Numbered from the stretch's first letter, positions 14,142 through 20,863 are shown. The stretch: 21,100 bases of DNA from Phascolarctobacterium sp. (GCA_004558595.1 SFCN01000035.1:1-21100), one strand, 5' to 3'. The notes: generated by a model from the sequence alone, not told the origin. Made by a program: numbers and translations.

Positions 14142-14205
14142 TGTCATCACCTCACCCATATTTTAGCAACAAAACGTTTACAAATCTAGATACTGAAATA
14201 AAATA

Positions 14206-14230
14206 ATTACAATTTGTTGCATTTTGTAAT
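14206..14230. promoter_or_regulatory. Possible second operator (inverted half-sites)
   Basis: ATTACAA (14206-14212) and TTGTAAT (14224-14230) form an inverted repeat with 11 bases between. They share the TGTAATC half-site with the main operator and lie on the repressor side of the early promoter, where autoregulation would occur. No convincing leftward -35/-10 pair was found, so the position of the repressor promoter stays open. Confidence 0.4.
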
Positions 14231-14237
14231 CTAGGTG

Positions 14238-14265
14238 TTGACATTAGGTGCTTACGTGGTATAAT
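14238..14265 (+). promoter_or_regulatory. Rightward early promoter
   Basis: Consensus TTGACA (14238-14243) and TATAAT (14260-14265) with a 16-base spacer. It points at the early operon starting at 14328. The predicted start site at about 14272 lies inside the operator palindrome, so repressor binding should block it directly. Half-site TGTAATC at 14225-14231 lies just upstream of the -35 box. Confidence 0.85.
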
Positions 14266-14270
14266 GATAA

Positions 14271-14289
14271 TGTAATCATTATGATTACA
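14271..14289. promoter_or_regulatory. Perfect 19-bp operator palindrome
   Basis: TGTAATCATTATGATTACA is a perfect palindrome around a central T. It overlaps the expected transcription start of the early promoter. Additional GATTACA/TGTAATC half-sites lie at 14225-14231 and 14305-14311. Binding by the divergently encoded XRE repressor is inferred. Confidence 0.75.
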
Positions 14290-14327
14290 AAATGAGAATA
14301 CGCTGATTACACAGGAGGCCGAACACC

Positions 14328-14699
14328 ATGATGCAAAAAGAATTTGAAAAATTAGTAGGACACCCCGTAGACAATGATTGCTACAAGAGAATTGAAGCGG
14401 TTTACATGTATCCGTTATTCGATGACCTGTTCCCCAGCAAAGAGGCCGTGGCAGATTACTACAAAAAGCATGACATGCAAGGTTTTGAAAACCTGTACAA
14501 GGTAGCATTGAAGGCCAGAGCATTGGAGACCAAGGCTGAAAACTTGGAAAGAGAGTTGGCTTCACAAGAGAGCGACTTCAAAGAAAAATATCAGCAGTTG
14601 GAGAGGGCATACGAAAAAGAAACGGCTGCAAACAAGCGCTTGAGTTGGACGATTGAAAACCTGAAAGAGATTATCCACAAAGCGGTCGACATGATGTAA
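14328..14699 (+). CDS. Early protein with coiled-coil C-terminus, unknown function
   Basis: 123 aa, first gene of the early operon, behind an AGGAGGCC ribosome binding site; start at ATG 14328 or the adjacent ATG 14331. The N-terminal half (FEKLVGHPVDNDCYKRIEAV) resembles a small family of Firmicute phage early proteins with a conserved G.PV....Y..IE.VYM pattern. Residues about 65-115 form a long coiled coil (ETKAENLERELASQESDFKE). No catalytic or DNA-binding motif is seen. The same leader AGGAGGCCGAAC recurs before the gene at 19374. Confidence 0.6.
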   Translation: MMQKEFEKLVGHPVDNDCYKRIEAVYMYPLFDDLFPSKEAVADYYKKHDMQGFENLYKVALKARALETKAENLERELASQESDFKEKYQQLERAYEKETAANKRLSWTIENLKEIIHKAVDMM

Positions 14700-14714
14700 G
14701 AGGGGGCACACACC

Positions 14715-14918
14715 ATGGAAAAGAGATACACAAAAATCAGAATTCGTCAGTTGCTGAAATTAAAAAACGAGGCAAGCAAAAACATCAAAAAGTTGGTATG
14801 GAATGCATCCGAAGAAAATTTTTTGAAGATGATTGAAAACAAAAAAGACCCCGTGTGGTATTGGGTAAGAGTAGAAAGAAGGCTCCAATTTAATTTGGTT
14901 GGCATGATGGAATACTAA
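14715..14918 (+). CDS. Small basic protein, unknown function
   Basis: 67 aa after AGAGGGGG. Highly basic N-terminal half (YTKIRIRQLLKLKNEASKNI), then NASEENFLKMIENKKDPVWY and a C-terminal aromatic/hydrophobic stretch. No recognised domain. The charge suggests nucleic-acid or protein binding. It is transcribed with the early operon and precedes the structured intergenic segment at 14933-14998. Confidence 0.55.
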   Translation: MEKRYTKIRIRQLLKLKNEASKNIKKLVWNASEENFLKMIENKKDPVWYWVRVERRLQFNLVGMMEY

Positions 14919-14932
14919 GCAAAAGCTGATGG

Positions 14933-14998
14933 CATGTTCCCGACATCAAAGTCGGGAACATGTAAAGCTGCCAAGGCGGTCCAAAGCCCGCACAGCTT
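14933..14998 (+). ncRNA. Two consecutive stable hairpins in the early operon
   Basis: Hairpin A: a perfect 12-bp stem CATGTTCCCGAC (14933-14944) / GTCGGGAACATG (14951-14962) with an ATCAAA loop. Hairpin B: AAGCTG (14965-14970) / CAGCTT (14993-14998) enclosing GCGG (14976-14979) / CCGC (14988-14991). Neither is followed by a T-run. They fill the 96-base gap between two genes and end just before the RBS of the HTH gene. Possible roles are attenuator, processing site, or small RNA. No known riboswitch is recognised. Confidence 0.5.
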
Positions 14999-15014
14999 AG
15001 AGAGGAGGGAAAAC

Positions 15015-15227
15015 ATGGCTAGAGAGTGGTTGAAGGAGATGCGCAAGAAGCATCAATACAGCCAGCAGTACATGGCTGAACAGTTAGGCATTAGCCGCCA
15101 ATATTACTGCTTCGTAGAATTAGGTATCCGCAAGGATACGCTGGATATGAAAATGGCATCCAAGCTTGCAAAGATTTTCAAAGTGAGCCTGGACCGCATA
15201 AATAAATTGGATAGCGCAAGGGGGTAG
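15015..15227 (+). CDS. XRE-type helix-turn-helix regulator
   Basis: 70 aa from ATG 15015, with AGAGGAGGG upstream; the longer frame back to 14934 would run through the hairpins and is rejected. It is a bare HTH_3 domain: EWLKEMRKKHQYSQQYMAEQ, LGISRQYYCFVELGIRK, then KLAKIFKVSLDRIN. It likely binds DNA as a dimer. In this position, early and rightward, it may act as a Cro-like or secondary regulator of the lysis-lysogeny switch. Closely followed by the excisionase-like gene. Confidence 0.8.
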   Translation: MAREWLKEMRKKHQYSQQYMAEQLGISRQYYCFVELGIRKDTLDMKMASKLAKIFKVSLDRINKLDSARG

Positions 15228-15230
15228 CAA

Positions 15231-15473
15231 ATGAACATCACACTCATGGGGATTGCCGAATATGCGGCGGCAAGAAATATCAGCCAAAAGATGCTCCGCA
15301 AGCTCATCAAGGGCGAGGAGATTGCCGCAGGCAAATGTCATGGCAAATGGTTGCTTGATGTGGAGCGAGTGGACGAGTACTTTAGAAACCTCACCACTCC
15401 CCACAAACAGGAGCGCAGGCAGTTTGATTATTTGGCCGAGATTGAGGCCATGCGAAAGGGGATAAGAACATGA
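15231..15473 (+). CDS. Excisionase-like / helix-turn-helix DNA-binding protein
   Basis: 80 aa. The N-terminal half has the winged-helix pattern of MerR/excisionase-type (HTH_17) proteins: MGIAEYAAARNISQKMLRKL, then GEEIAAGKCHGKWLLDVERVDEYF, where the basic residue before W and the DVERVDEYF helix are typical. The C-terminal 25 residues are charged. It could be the recombination directionality factor acting at the phased TTGCCC repeats near attP, or a general transcription factor. It lies 3 bases after the HTH gene and overlaps the LysM gene by ATGA. Confidence 0.65.
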   Translation: MNITLMGIAEYAAARNISQKMLRKLIKGEEIAAGKCHGKWLLDVERVDEYFRNLTTPHKQERRQFDYLAEIEAMRKGIRT

Positions 15474-15727
15474 AATATCTGGTGCCATTGATGATTGCGG
15501 TGTTGTTGTTTTTGGCCAGTGGCTTTGACAACAATTACCAAAAAGAAAAACGCCAGCACATTGTACAGGCTGGCGAAACTGTTTGGCAGATTGCATGGCA
15601 GTACATGGACCGCCAAGACCGATACAGGGATGTACGAGAGCTGGTGCATGATATAGCCAAAGAGAATGGCGGCAATGTGATTAGGCCGGGAGATGTGCTC
15701 GACATCACATTATGGGTAAAAAAATAA
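15470..15727 (+). CDS. Exported LysM-domain mini-protein
   Basis: 85 aa beginning with a signal peptide or membrane anchor (MKYLVPLMIAVLLFLASGF), then a LysM-like domain: QHIVQAGETVWQIAWQYMDR, an inserted helical segment, ENGGNVIRPGDVLDITLWV. LysM domains bind GlcNAc-containing peptidoglycan. The plan (one membrane segment plus a single LysM) matches YneA-type division suppressors of Bacillus, which block septation during the SOS response, so inhibition of host division is a candidate role. Its place in the early operon and not the lysis block argues against being an endolysin part. Function is inferred. Confidence 0.7.
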   Translation: MKYLVPLMIAVLLFLASGFDNNYQKEKRQHIVQAGETVWQIAWQYMDRQDRYRDVRELVHDIAKENGGNVIRPGDVLDITLWVKK

Positions 15728-15754
15728 TCGCCTTGCCCGACACGCAAGACGATT
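15726..15754 (+). promoter_or_regulatory. Imperfect hairpin after the LysM gene
   Basis: AATCG-C-CTTGC / GCAAG-A-CGATT, 10 pairs with one internal mismatch and a 7-base loop, starting at the LysM stop codon. No T-run follows. It may protect or process the mRNA 3' end. Confidence 0.45.
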
Positions 15755-15761
15755 AAAGGTT

Positions 15762-15792
15762 GGTGTATCCATGGAAACGATACACCTTTATT
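15762..15792 (+). terminator. Terminator-like hairpin in the early operon
   Basis: A perfect 8-bp stem GGTGTATC (15762-15769) / GATACACC (15779-15786) followed by TTTATT. The short, interrupted T-run suggests a partial terminator or attenuator separating the regulatory genes from the replication/recombination genes. Confidence 0.55.
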
Positions 15793-15817
15793 GTAGCAAA
15801 GAATAGGAGCAAACGCA

Positions 15818-16123
15818 ATGGGAAAAGTAACTAATTTTATAAATTTGTTGAATGCAATCAACCTGCTTTTGGATAGCGGTGTAAGCATTGGCAATAACCG
15901 CGAAAGTGGTAAATATGCCTTTGTAAACAACAATGTTTTCGATGATAATTTCAGCGAGCTTACTTGGGATGTAGTGACCGAGCATAGCGAAAGGTTCGGG
16001 CAGGATATAACATTTGCGTACGTCAGTGTTGGTGGGGTAAGATTTGGCACCTACGTTAGCGAAGCATTCCTTGAAAAGCACAAAGACCGCGAAGAGCTTA
16101 AGGGAGTGGAGGCAGTAGCATGA
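15818..16123 (+). CDS. Early protein, unknown function
   Basis: 101 aa after TAGGAGC, with a somewhat hydrophobic N-terminus (VTNFINLLNAINLLLDSG) that is too polar to be a clear membrane segment. The remainder is mixed alpha/beta with no motif recognised. It overlaps the next gene by ATGA (16120-16123), so the two are coupled. Sits at the start of the recombination gene run. Confidence 0.55.
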   Translation: MGKVTNFINLLNAINLLLDSGVSIGNNRESGKYAFVNNNVFDDNFSELTWDVVTEHSERFGQDITFAYVSVGGVRFGTYVSEAFLEKHKDREELKGVEAVA

Positions 16124-16506
16124 GCTGGGACGAAAGCGACAGAATTCTGCAGATGGACCGCACCATTGCAAGGTGCGAGGCCGCATGGCTGGAGCCTCCA
16201 GATGCTTATGAGGACGAGCCGGAGTACAGTGATGAAGAGCTGTGGGAAGTGCAAATGCAGGTGTATCTGAACAAGTACGCGGAGGCCACTAAGGCCGAGG
16301 CCGAGGCGTTTGGCACTCCAGAGTATGAGGCCAAGGCCGATGAAGTTGACCACATCTACGATGAAATGGGAGTGCTTAGAGACATCATCAGAGGCAATGG
16401 AGCTTGGGCCGAGGGCGAAAGACATTGGCGTAAATGGTGCGATGATGTGCGCAGGGTTTTGGGGTACAGCCTCAAATGGGAACAGTTCGAGAAAGAAGGT
16501 TACTAA
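16120..16506 (+). CDS. Acidic helical early protein, unknown function
   Basis: 128 aa, strongly acidic and mostly helical, with repeated EAxxxAExEAF-type stretches around residues 45-75 (KYAEATKAEAEAFGTPEYEA) and an N-terminal MSWDESDRILQMDRTIAR helix. No enzymatic motif. Highly acidic phage early proteins sometimes mimic DNA to block host proteins, but nothing specific supports that here. Located directly upstream of the ERF recombinase gene. Confidence 0.55.
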   Translation: MSWDESDRILQMDRTIARCEAAWLEPPDAYEDEPEYSDEELWEVQMQVYLNKYAEATKAEAEAFGTPEYEAKADEVDHIYDEMGVLRDIIRGNGAWAEGERHWRKWCDDVRRVLGYSLKWEQFEKEGY

Positions 16507-16507
16507 G

Positions 16508-17125
16508 ATGGAAGTTTACAAAAAATTGTTGGCAGTGCAGGCAGAGTTGAAGGCCCCCAAAGGGCAGTACAATTCCTTCGGAAAATATAAATACCGCTCC
16601 TGCGAGGATATTTTGGAAGCGGTAAAGCCAATCCTGGCCAAGGTTGGGGCGACATTGATTGTGGGCGATGAATTGCTCATCATGGGCGAGCGTTATTACA
16701 TCAAGGCCACTGCGACCTTCATGGATGCGGAGACAGGGGACAAAGTGACCAATACCGCATACGCCCGTGAAGAGGAAACCAAAAAGGGCATGGACGGAAG
16801 TCAGATTACAGGCACGGCAAGCAGTTACGCCCGTAAGTATTGCCTCAATGGCCTGTTCCTGATTGATGATACCAAAGATGCTGACACAGATGCCTACAAA
16901 GTCCAGCAGGACAAGGCGGACCAAAAACAGGTTATCACGAGCGATGATGGCTATGTTCGCTACATCAATGGTTGCGATGTACAGATTAAGGCCAAAAATA
17001 ACAAATGGTACGGCATTGAGGTAGTCAAGACTGAACAACTGCAGGCCCTTATGGAGAAGGAAGAATACAAAGCCGCCAAGGGTGCAATCGAAGCCGAATT
17101 GATGGCACGGAGTGTTGAGCCGTGA
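16508..17125 (+). CDS. erf: ERF-family single-strand annealing protein
   Basis: 205 aa from ATG 16508. ERF family signs: the N-terminal KAPKGQYNSFGKYKYRSCED, then ILEAVKPILAKVGATLIVGDEL, a beta strand ATATFMDAETGD, and the conserved GTASSYARKYCLNGLFLIDD. These define the ERF superfamily, phage proteins that anneal complementary DNA strands during recombination and genome circularisation. The C-terminal 60 residues are a linker and helix of lower conservation. The neighbours, an HNH nuclease and a NinB-like protein, fit a recombination module. The stop overlaps the next start (GTGA). Confidence 0.88.
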   Translation: MEVYKKLLAVQAELKAPKGQYNSFGKYKYRSCEDILEAVKPILAKVGATLIVGDELLIMGERYYIKATATFMDAETGDKVTNTAYAREEETKKGMDGSQITGTASSYARKYCLNGLFLIDDTKDADTDAYKVQQDKADQKQVITSDDGYVRYINGCDVQIKAKNNKWYGIEVVKTEQLQALMEKEEYKAAKGAIEAELMARSVEP

Positions 17126-17430
17126 GACCGATGTTTAAAAGCCATCCCGTGTGTTTGCACGGGGTGGCATTACGAAATTTATGCCAAAAGGTTTACGAGC
17201 GTGACCATGGGCAGTGCATATTCTGTGGCCGATATGTGCCGGAGGGATCTAAACCGCATCATGTGAAGTTTAAAAGCAGGGGCGGTGGAGATACGGAGGA
17301 CAATTTGGTCATGCTGTGTTACGAGTGTCATTTTCAAGTACATCACGGCATGGGCAAATTGGTGCAGGAGAAGGCCGAGAGATTGCTCGCATGGTTATAT
17401 GACAAGGGAGGCCAGGGCGATGAAATTTAA
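17122..17430 (+). CDS. HNH endonuclease
   Basis: 102 aa from GTG 17122, overlapping the erf stop; ATG 17131 is an alternative. The HNH core is evident: a zinc-binding CIFCG, then KPHHVKFKSRGGGDTEDNLV (the conserved H-H and the N of TEDNLVMLC), and CYECHFQVHHG completing the second zinc pair and final His. Small HNH proteins at this place in phages may process recombination intermediates, or be mobile-type nucleases. It is not near cos/terminase genes here, so packaging use is not supported. It overlaps the next gene by 11 bases. Confidence 0.85.
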   Translation: MRPMFKSHPVCLHGVALRNLCQKVYERDHGQCIFCGRYVPEGSKPHHVKFKSRGGGDTEDNLVMLCYECHFQVHHGMGKLVQEKAERLLAWLYDKGGQGDEI

Positions 17431-17941
17431 CATCACACAGTTAAATTACTTCAATGGATGCCTGACATTGCCAATACCGAGGCCCAAAATTCAGTTGCTA
17501 GAGGGGCTTAGGAAGGCCCTAGAGAGCGGAAAAGTCATTCAGGTAGATATAGACGTGAAACGCGAAAAGCGTTCAAATAACGCCAATGCTTACCTGTGGG
17601 CGTTGCTTGGCAAGATGGCTGATGCGTTGAATACCAATAAAGATGATTTATACATCGCAATGCTTGAGCGGTACGGGGTGTTTACACACATGATAGTCAA
17701 GCCCCATGTGGTCAGCAGGGTAAAACAGGAATGGCGAGCCGTTAGAGAGTTGGGGCCCGTAACCATCAATGGCCAGCAGGGTATACAGTTGCAGTGCTAT
17801 TTTGGTAGCCATATCTACAACAGCAAGGAATTTTCGGTGCTGTTGAATGGTGTTATTGAGGAGGCCAAGGATTTGGGCATCGAAACCAAGAGCGAGGAAG
17901 AAATAAACTCCCTAATCAGAGAATGGGGGGGTAAAGAATGA
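17420..17941 (+). CDS. NinB-like recombination protein
   Basis: 173 aa from ATG 17420 with an AGGGCG spacer upstream. Conserved features: KREKRSNNANAYLWALLGKM near residue 50, then NTNKDDLYIAMLERYG, a Trp and Gly-rich middle, CYFGSHIYNSKEFSVLLNG and EEAKDLGIET. This is the pattern of the NinB/Orf family, recombination mediators that help load annealing proteins on single-stranded DNA in lambda. The ERF-HNH-NinB order supports a recombination function. It overlaps the HNH gene on the left and the replisome organizer on the right by ATGA. Confidence 0.78.
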   Translation: MKFNITQLNYFNGCLTLPIPRPKIQLLEGLRKALESGKVIQVDIDVKREKRSNNANAYLWALLGKMADALNTNKDDLYIAMLERYGVFTHMIVKPHVVSRVKQEWRAVRELGPVTINGQQGIQLQCYFGSHIYNSKEFSVLLNGVIEEAKDLGIETKSEEEINSLIREWGGKE

Positions 17942-18687
17942 GCAAGCGTTATTTTTGGCTCAAACTTAAAGAAGATTTTTTCCAAGATGATGCCATTGAA
18001 TGGCTGGAGGAACAGGAGAACGGCAAAGAGTACTGCCTATTTTATTTGAAATTGTGCCTAAAGGCCCTCAAGGATGATGGCAAACTTATTCGAAAGGTGG
18101 GCAACATGCTGGTGCCATACACCCCCGAAAAGTTGGCCGAGGTTACTCGAACAAAGGTCGATACAGTGATGGTGGCCATGAATGTGCTCCAGCGAATTGG
18201 CCTTGTGGAGTATATGGAGGGCGAACGTGCATATTACATTCCGCAGTTGCAAAACATGGTGGGAAGCGAGAGTGCATCCCCGGCGGCGGTTAAAAAAAGG
18301 AATTACCGAAATAAATTAAAGACTCAAGAGTTACTGACAGGAGGACAAAAAGGGGACAATTTGTCTCCACAGTGTCCCCGAAAATGTCCGACAGAGTTAA
18401 GAGATAAGAGTATAGAGATTAGAGATAAGAGTATAGATAATAATCATCATAATGATGATGCCGTGAAGGATGTTTTCGCCTTGTGGAATAGTAACATAAT
18501 GCCATTGACACCCATCATTGGAGAAAAACTCGCCACCTTAGTACAGGACTATGGCGAAGCAATTGTGAGTGATGCCATTATCAAGGCAGTGCAGTACGGC
18601 AAAAGGAATTTTGCCTATGTGGCCGCAGTGGCCAGAGGGATTGCGGCAGGCAATGAGAAGCCCCAAAAAGAGGAAATGCCGTTTTAG
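17938..18687 (+). CDS. Phage replisome organizer (replication initiator)
   Basis: 249 aa. The N-terminal domain (residues 1-110) is the phage replisome organizer type winged helix: MSKRYFWLKLKEDFFQDDAI, EYCLFYLKLCLKALKDDGKL, VRTxxDTVxxAMNVLQRIGLVE-like. The linker (about 125-180) is hydrophilic and contains RDKSIEIRDKSI, encoded by 17-bp direct repeats. The C-terminal domain (VKDVFALWNSNIMPLTPIIG, then AIIKAVQYGKRNFAYVAAVA) is DnaD-like. The family binds the phage origin and recruits the helicase loader. As in other phages, the origin may lie inside this gene. Confidence 0.85.
   Translation: MSKRYFWLKLKEDFFQDDAIEWLEEQENGKEYCLFYLKLCLKALKDDGKLIRKVGNMLVPYTPEKLAEVTRTKVDTVMVAMNVLQRIGLVEYMEGERAYYIPQLQNMVGSESASPAAVKKRNYRNKLKTQELLTGGQKGDNLSPQCPRKCPTELRDKSIEIRDKSIDNNHHNDDAVKDVFALWNSNIMPLTPIIGEKLATLVQDYGEAIVSDAIIKAVQYGKRNFAYVAAVARGIAAGNEKPQKEEMPF
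18400..18458 (+). other. Candidate origin: direct repeats and palindrome within the organizer gene
   Basis: The 17-bp word AGAGATAAGAGTATAGA occurs at 18400-18416 and 18421-18437 with a 21-base period. Directly after come TCATCAT (18444-18450) and ATGATGA (18452-18458), a 7-bp inverted repeat around one base. The stretch is AT-rich compared with the flanks. Repeats plus AT-rich DNA inside the initiator gene are the usual phage origin layout. It could also be only a repeat-encoded linker. Confidence 0.5.
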
Positions 18688-18699
18688 GAGGGCGATACC

Positions 18700-19356
18700 A
18701 TGACGAGGGACGATGTTATAAATTTGTTTAAGGCATTCAGGGCGGCAGGACTTAGGCCACCCTTGCAAAACAACAGTGCCGAGCAGGCCAATCAGATGGT
18801 GGATGCATTCTTGATGCAGTACAAGAGTGTGACCGAGGAAGAGCTCCAGCAGTTAATGGTGAAGCTGACCAGATTGCCATATTGGCCGAGATTTTACGAC
18901 GTGGACGAGGTTTTAAAGGACTGCCGCAAGCAAAAAGAGGTCGAGGACAAACATACTAAAGCACCGACCAAGGATGACGAAATAACCAAGGCTATTTTGG
19001 GCAGGCCGTTAGGAGCAGGCGAGAGCTACACCATAGCCATGGCCGAGCATTATGCCGCAATACATTACAAAGAGGCCAGCCTTGAATGGGTGCACGCCAA
19101 CAGATTAAATATCACGGCGCAGGCAGAATTCGACTATGAATGTGCAGGATGCTATGGGATGCCAAGCGATAAATGCAAATTTGGTGGCCATAGGCCGTTT
19201 TTGAGGGTAGATAAATATACAGGCGATGTGATAATGCTCGTAGACAGCGCCAAGTGTGGCAGGGTGTACACCAGAGATGGAGGAGCCCAAAACACAGGAG
19301 GCCAGCGCAGGGGCGGAGGATTTTCCTCATTTGGAGATGTAGCAAGCAATATGTAA
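18700..19356 (+). CDS. Possible helicase loader/inhibitor-like (G39P-type N-terminus) protein
   Basis: 218 aa. Residues 1-75 (MTRDDVINLFKAFRAAGLRP, then VTEEELQQLMVKLTRLPYWP) have the size and helix pattern of the SPP1 G39P / replicative helicase loader family, which follows the replisome organizer in many phages, as here. The middle is charged, then CAGCYGMPSDKCKFGGH (about residues 148-164) is a Cys/His cluster that could bind zinc. A glycine-rich QNTGGQRRGGGFSSFGD tail ends the protein. The loader role is inferred from position and N-terminal resemblance; the Cys cluster is not part of G39P and its role is unknown. Confidence 0.5.
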   Translation: MTRDDVINLFKAFRAAGLRPPLQNNSAEQANQMVDAFLMQYKSVTEEELQQLMVKLTRLPYWPRFYDVDEVLKDCRKQKEVEDKHTKAPTKDDEITKAILGRPLGAGESYTIAMAEHYAAIHYKEASLEWVHANRLNITAQAEFDYECAGCYGMPSDKCKFGGHRPFLRVDKYTGDVIMLVDSAKCGRVYTRDGGAQNTGGQRRGGGFSSFGDVASNM

Positions 19357-19373
19357 AATAGGAGGCCGAACAC

Positions 19374-19709
19374 ATGAAATTGACAAGAATTTTTAGAGAG
19401 CTCAAACTGCAGGACAACGTGGAGTTCATGGGCGAGAAGTTTTTCGTATCCACGGTGAAATTATCTTCACCGATTTTCAGTCTTAGCTTTTTCGAAAAAG
19501 AATTATTCAAAGGCCGTGAGATTTGGTACAAAACGATGGTTTTCAAGTATGACGAGGATGGTTGCATTGATGGCGAAACCGATTACACAATTCAATACGA
19601 GACCAAAAAAGAAGCCATCAAAGGCCATTATGAAATGCTTAAAGCCATGAAGAACAATTACAAGACCAATCGTCAATATTGGAGGGCTAAACATGGAAGG
19701 CAAAACTGA
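19374..19709 (+). CDS. Early protein, unknown function
   Basis: 111 aa after AGGAGGCCGAAC, the same leader as the gene at 14328. Mixed alpha/beta: LQDNVEFMGEKFFVSTVKLS, then SLSFFEKELFKGREIWYKTM, and a Lys-rich C-terminal helix (ETKKEAIKGHYEMLKAMKNN). No motif recognised. Its last 17 bases overlap the start of the zinc-finger/MazG fusion gene. Confidence 0.55.
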   Translation: MKLTRIFRELKLQDNVEFMGEKFFVSTVKLSSPIFSLSFFEKELFKGREIWYKTMVFKYDEDGCIDGETDYTIQYETKKEAIKGHYEMLKAMKNNYKTNRQYWRAKHGRQN

Positions 19710-20700
19710 TTATCAATACATGGTAGGCAGAAAATATGGCATGCTGACAGTGACCGAGGCCCTTCCGAGAGAGAGAGGCCCAAAGGGAAACCTGAAGCCT
19801 GCACGTGTTATGTGCCATTGTGATTGTGGCAATGATATTAGCATCAAGGCCTCCATGGTTTTGGAGGGCAAGCGCAAGCATTGTGGATGTGTAAAGAAAA
19901 TCCGCAAGCCCCTGCAGTTTAGCGCAGAGGTGGAAACCAAGGGCAGTTATGAGGACGAAACCCCTGCCATTATCAAGCAACTACACGCGACATGGGAGTG
20001 CAAGAGCAATGAAAACAGCGGATGTTTAAGGAATGAGGCCGCGGGCCTGTGTTGCAGGGAGTGCGATAAGTACAATGGATGCGCCATGGCCTGCAAGAAT
20101 TTTCCCACTGTATGCGGAGCAAAGCGCAGGCACAAGATTAAGCCCCCGGCAGTAAAAACAAAGCAGTGTGAGGTTGTGGAAACGTGCCCTAATTGTGACA
20201 GGGAGGTCACGTTGGTATGGGATGTCAGGGTGGAGGGCTTTAAAGCCTTCTGCCCGTATTGTGGGGAACGCCTCATGCTGTGTGACGAGTGCCAGCACCG
20301 CTTCGATAACGGGGAGTTCACGGATGATTGCGATTACAACGGGTACAGCGATACATGTAGATTTAACTGCATCAGTAACAAGGTCAAAGACAAGTACATT
20401 GCCAGCATCCGCAAGAAGTTGAGCAAGCGCACATTGCTCGAAGGATTGGCCGAGGAGGCAAGCGAATTGGCCAAAGCCGCCATGAAGGTTATCAGGGCCG
20501 AGGGCATCAATAACAATTGTACCCCCGTCACACCCAAAACAGCATTTTGTAATTTGGTGGAGGAATACGGAGACGTTATTACAGTGGCGAGCGTTTTAGG
20601 CATCAAGCCAAAAGACAATGGCAAGAAGCTGGAACGCTGGGCGATTAGGTTATCGGAGGTGCAAAAAGGTGAAGGCAAAGAAGTTCCTGAAGAAAATTAA
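19693..20700 (+). CDS. Zinc-finger domains fused to a MazG-like NTP pyrophosphohydrolase
   Basis: 335 aa with three parts. N-terminal 1-75: the small zinc module often found before AP2/HNH domains in phages (VGRKYGMLTVTEALP, VMCHCDCGNDISIKASMV, KHCGC). Middle about 100-235: more than a dozen Cys in CxxC and CxxxC patterns (CCRECDKYNGCAMAC, TCPNC, FCPYCGERLMLCDEC), probably two zinc ribbons. C-terminal about 245-330: LLEGLAEEASELAKAAMKVI and CNLVEEYGDVITVASVLGIK, the EExxE...E..D arrangement of all-alpha (MazG/dUTPase-like) NTP pyrophosphohydrolases, which hydrolyse nucleoside triphosphates to monophosphates. It may clean nucleotide pools or cut alarmone-like signals. The combination in one chain is unusual. 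GGAGGG precedes ATG 19693. Confidence 0.7.
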   Translation: MEGKTDYQYMVGRKYGMLTVTEALPRERGPKGNLKPARVMCHCDCGNDISIKASMVLEGKRKHCGCVKKIRKPLQFSAEVETKGSYEDETPAIIKQLHATWECKSNENSGCLRNEAAGLCCRECDKYNGCAMACKNFPTVCGAKRRHKIKPPAVKTKQCEVVETCPNCDREVTLVWDVRVEGFKAFCPYCGERLMLCDECQHRFDNGEFTDDCDYNGYSDTCRFNCISNKVKDKYIASIRKKLSKRTLLEGLAEEASELAKAAMKVIRAEGINNNCTPVTPKTAFCNLVEEYGDVITVASVLGIKPKDNGKKLERWAIRLSEVQKGEGKEVPEEN

Positions 20701-20863
20701 GGCTATATGCAGGCTTGAAAACTGCAAAGAAGGCGGATGCCCGATGGCTATCAAGAAAAGCAACGGAGCAGGAGGATATTACATTGACTGCCTTTTGGGC
20801 ATGGAAGAAACCCCGGAGGATTGGAACATTGACAAAGTGATCAAGGCGGTGAAAAAGTTGTGA
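20669..20863 (+). CDS. Small basic protein, unknown function
   Basis: 64 aa from GTG 20669, with GGAGGTG eight bases upstream, overlapping the end of the fusion gene by 32 bases in another frame. Basic N-terminus (KAKKFLKKIKAICRLENC), then KEGGCPMAIKKSNGAGGYYI, which with three Cys may bind a metal, and a short C-terminal helix. Phage early context only. It overlaps the last gene by GTGA. Confidence 0.5.
   Translation: MKAKKFLKKIKAICRLENCKEGGCPMAIKKSNGAGGYYIDCLLGMEETPEDWNIDKVIKAVKKL

Noticed and set aside
14160..14205. Leftward repressor promoter
   Set aside because: TAAAAT near 14160-14165 on the minus strand could be a -10 box, but no -35 element lies at a normal distance, so I did not call it.
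14152..14565. 137-aa minus-strand ORF over the control region
   Set aside because: It covers the promoter, operator and the 5' part of a better-supported plus-strand gene and has no coherent protein character.
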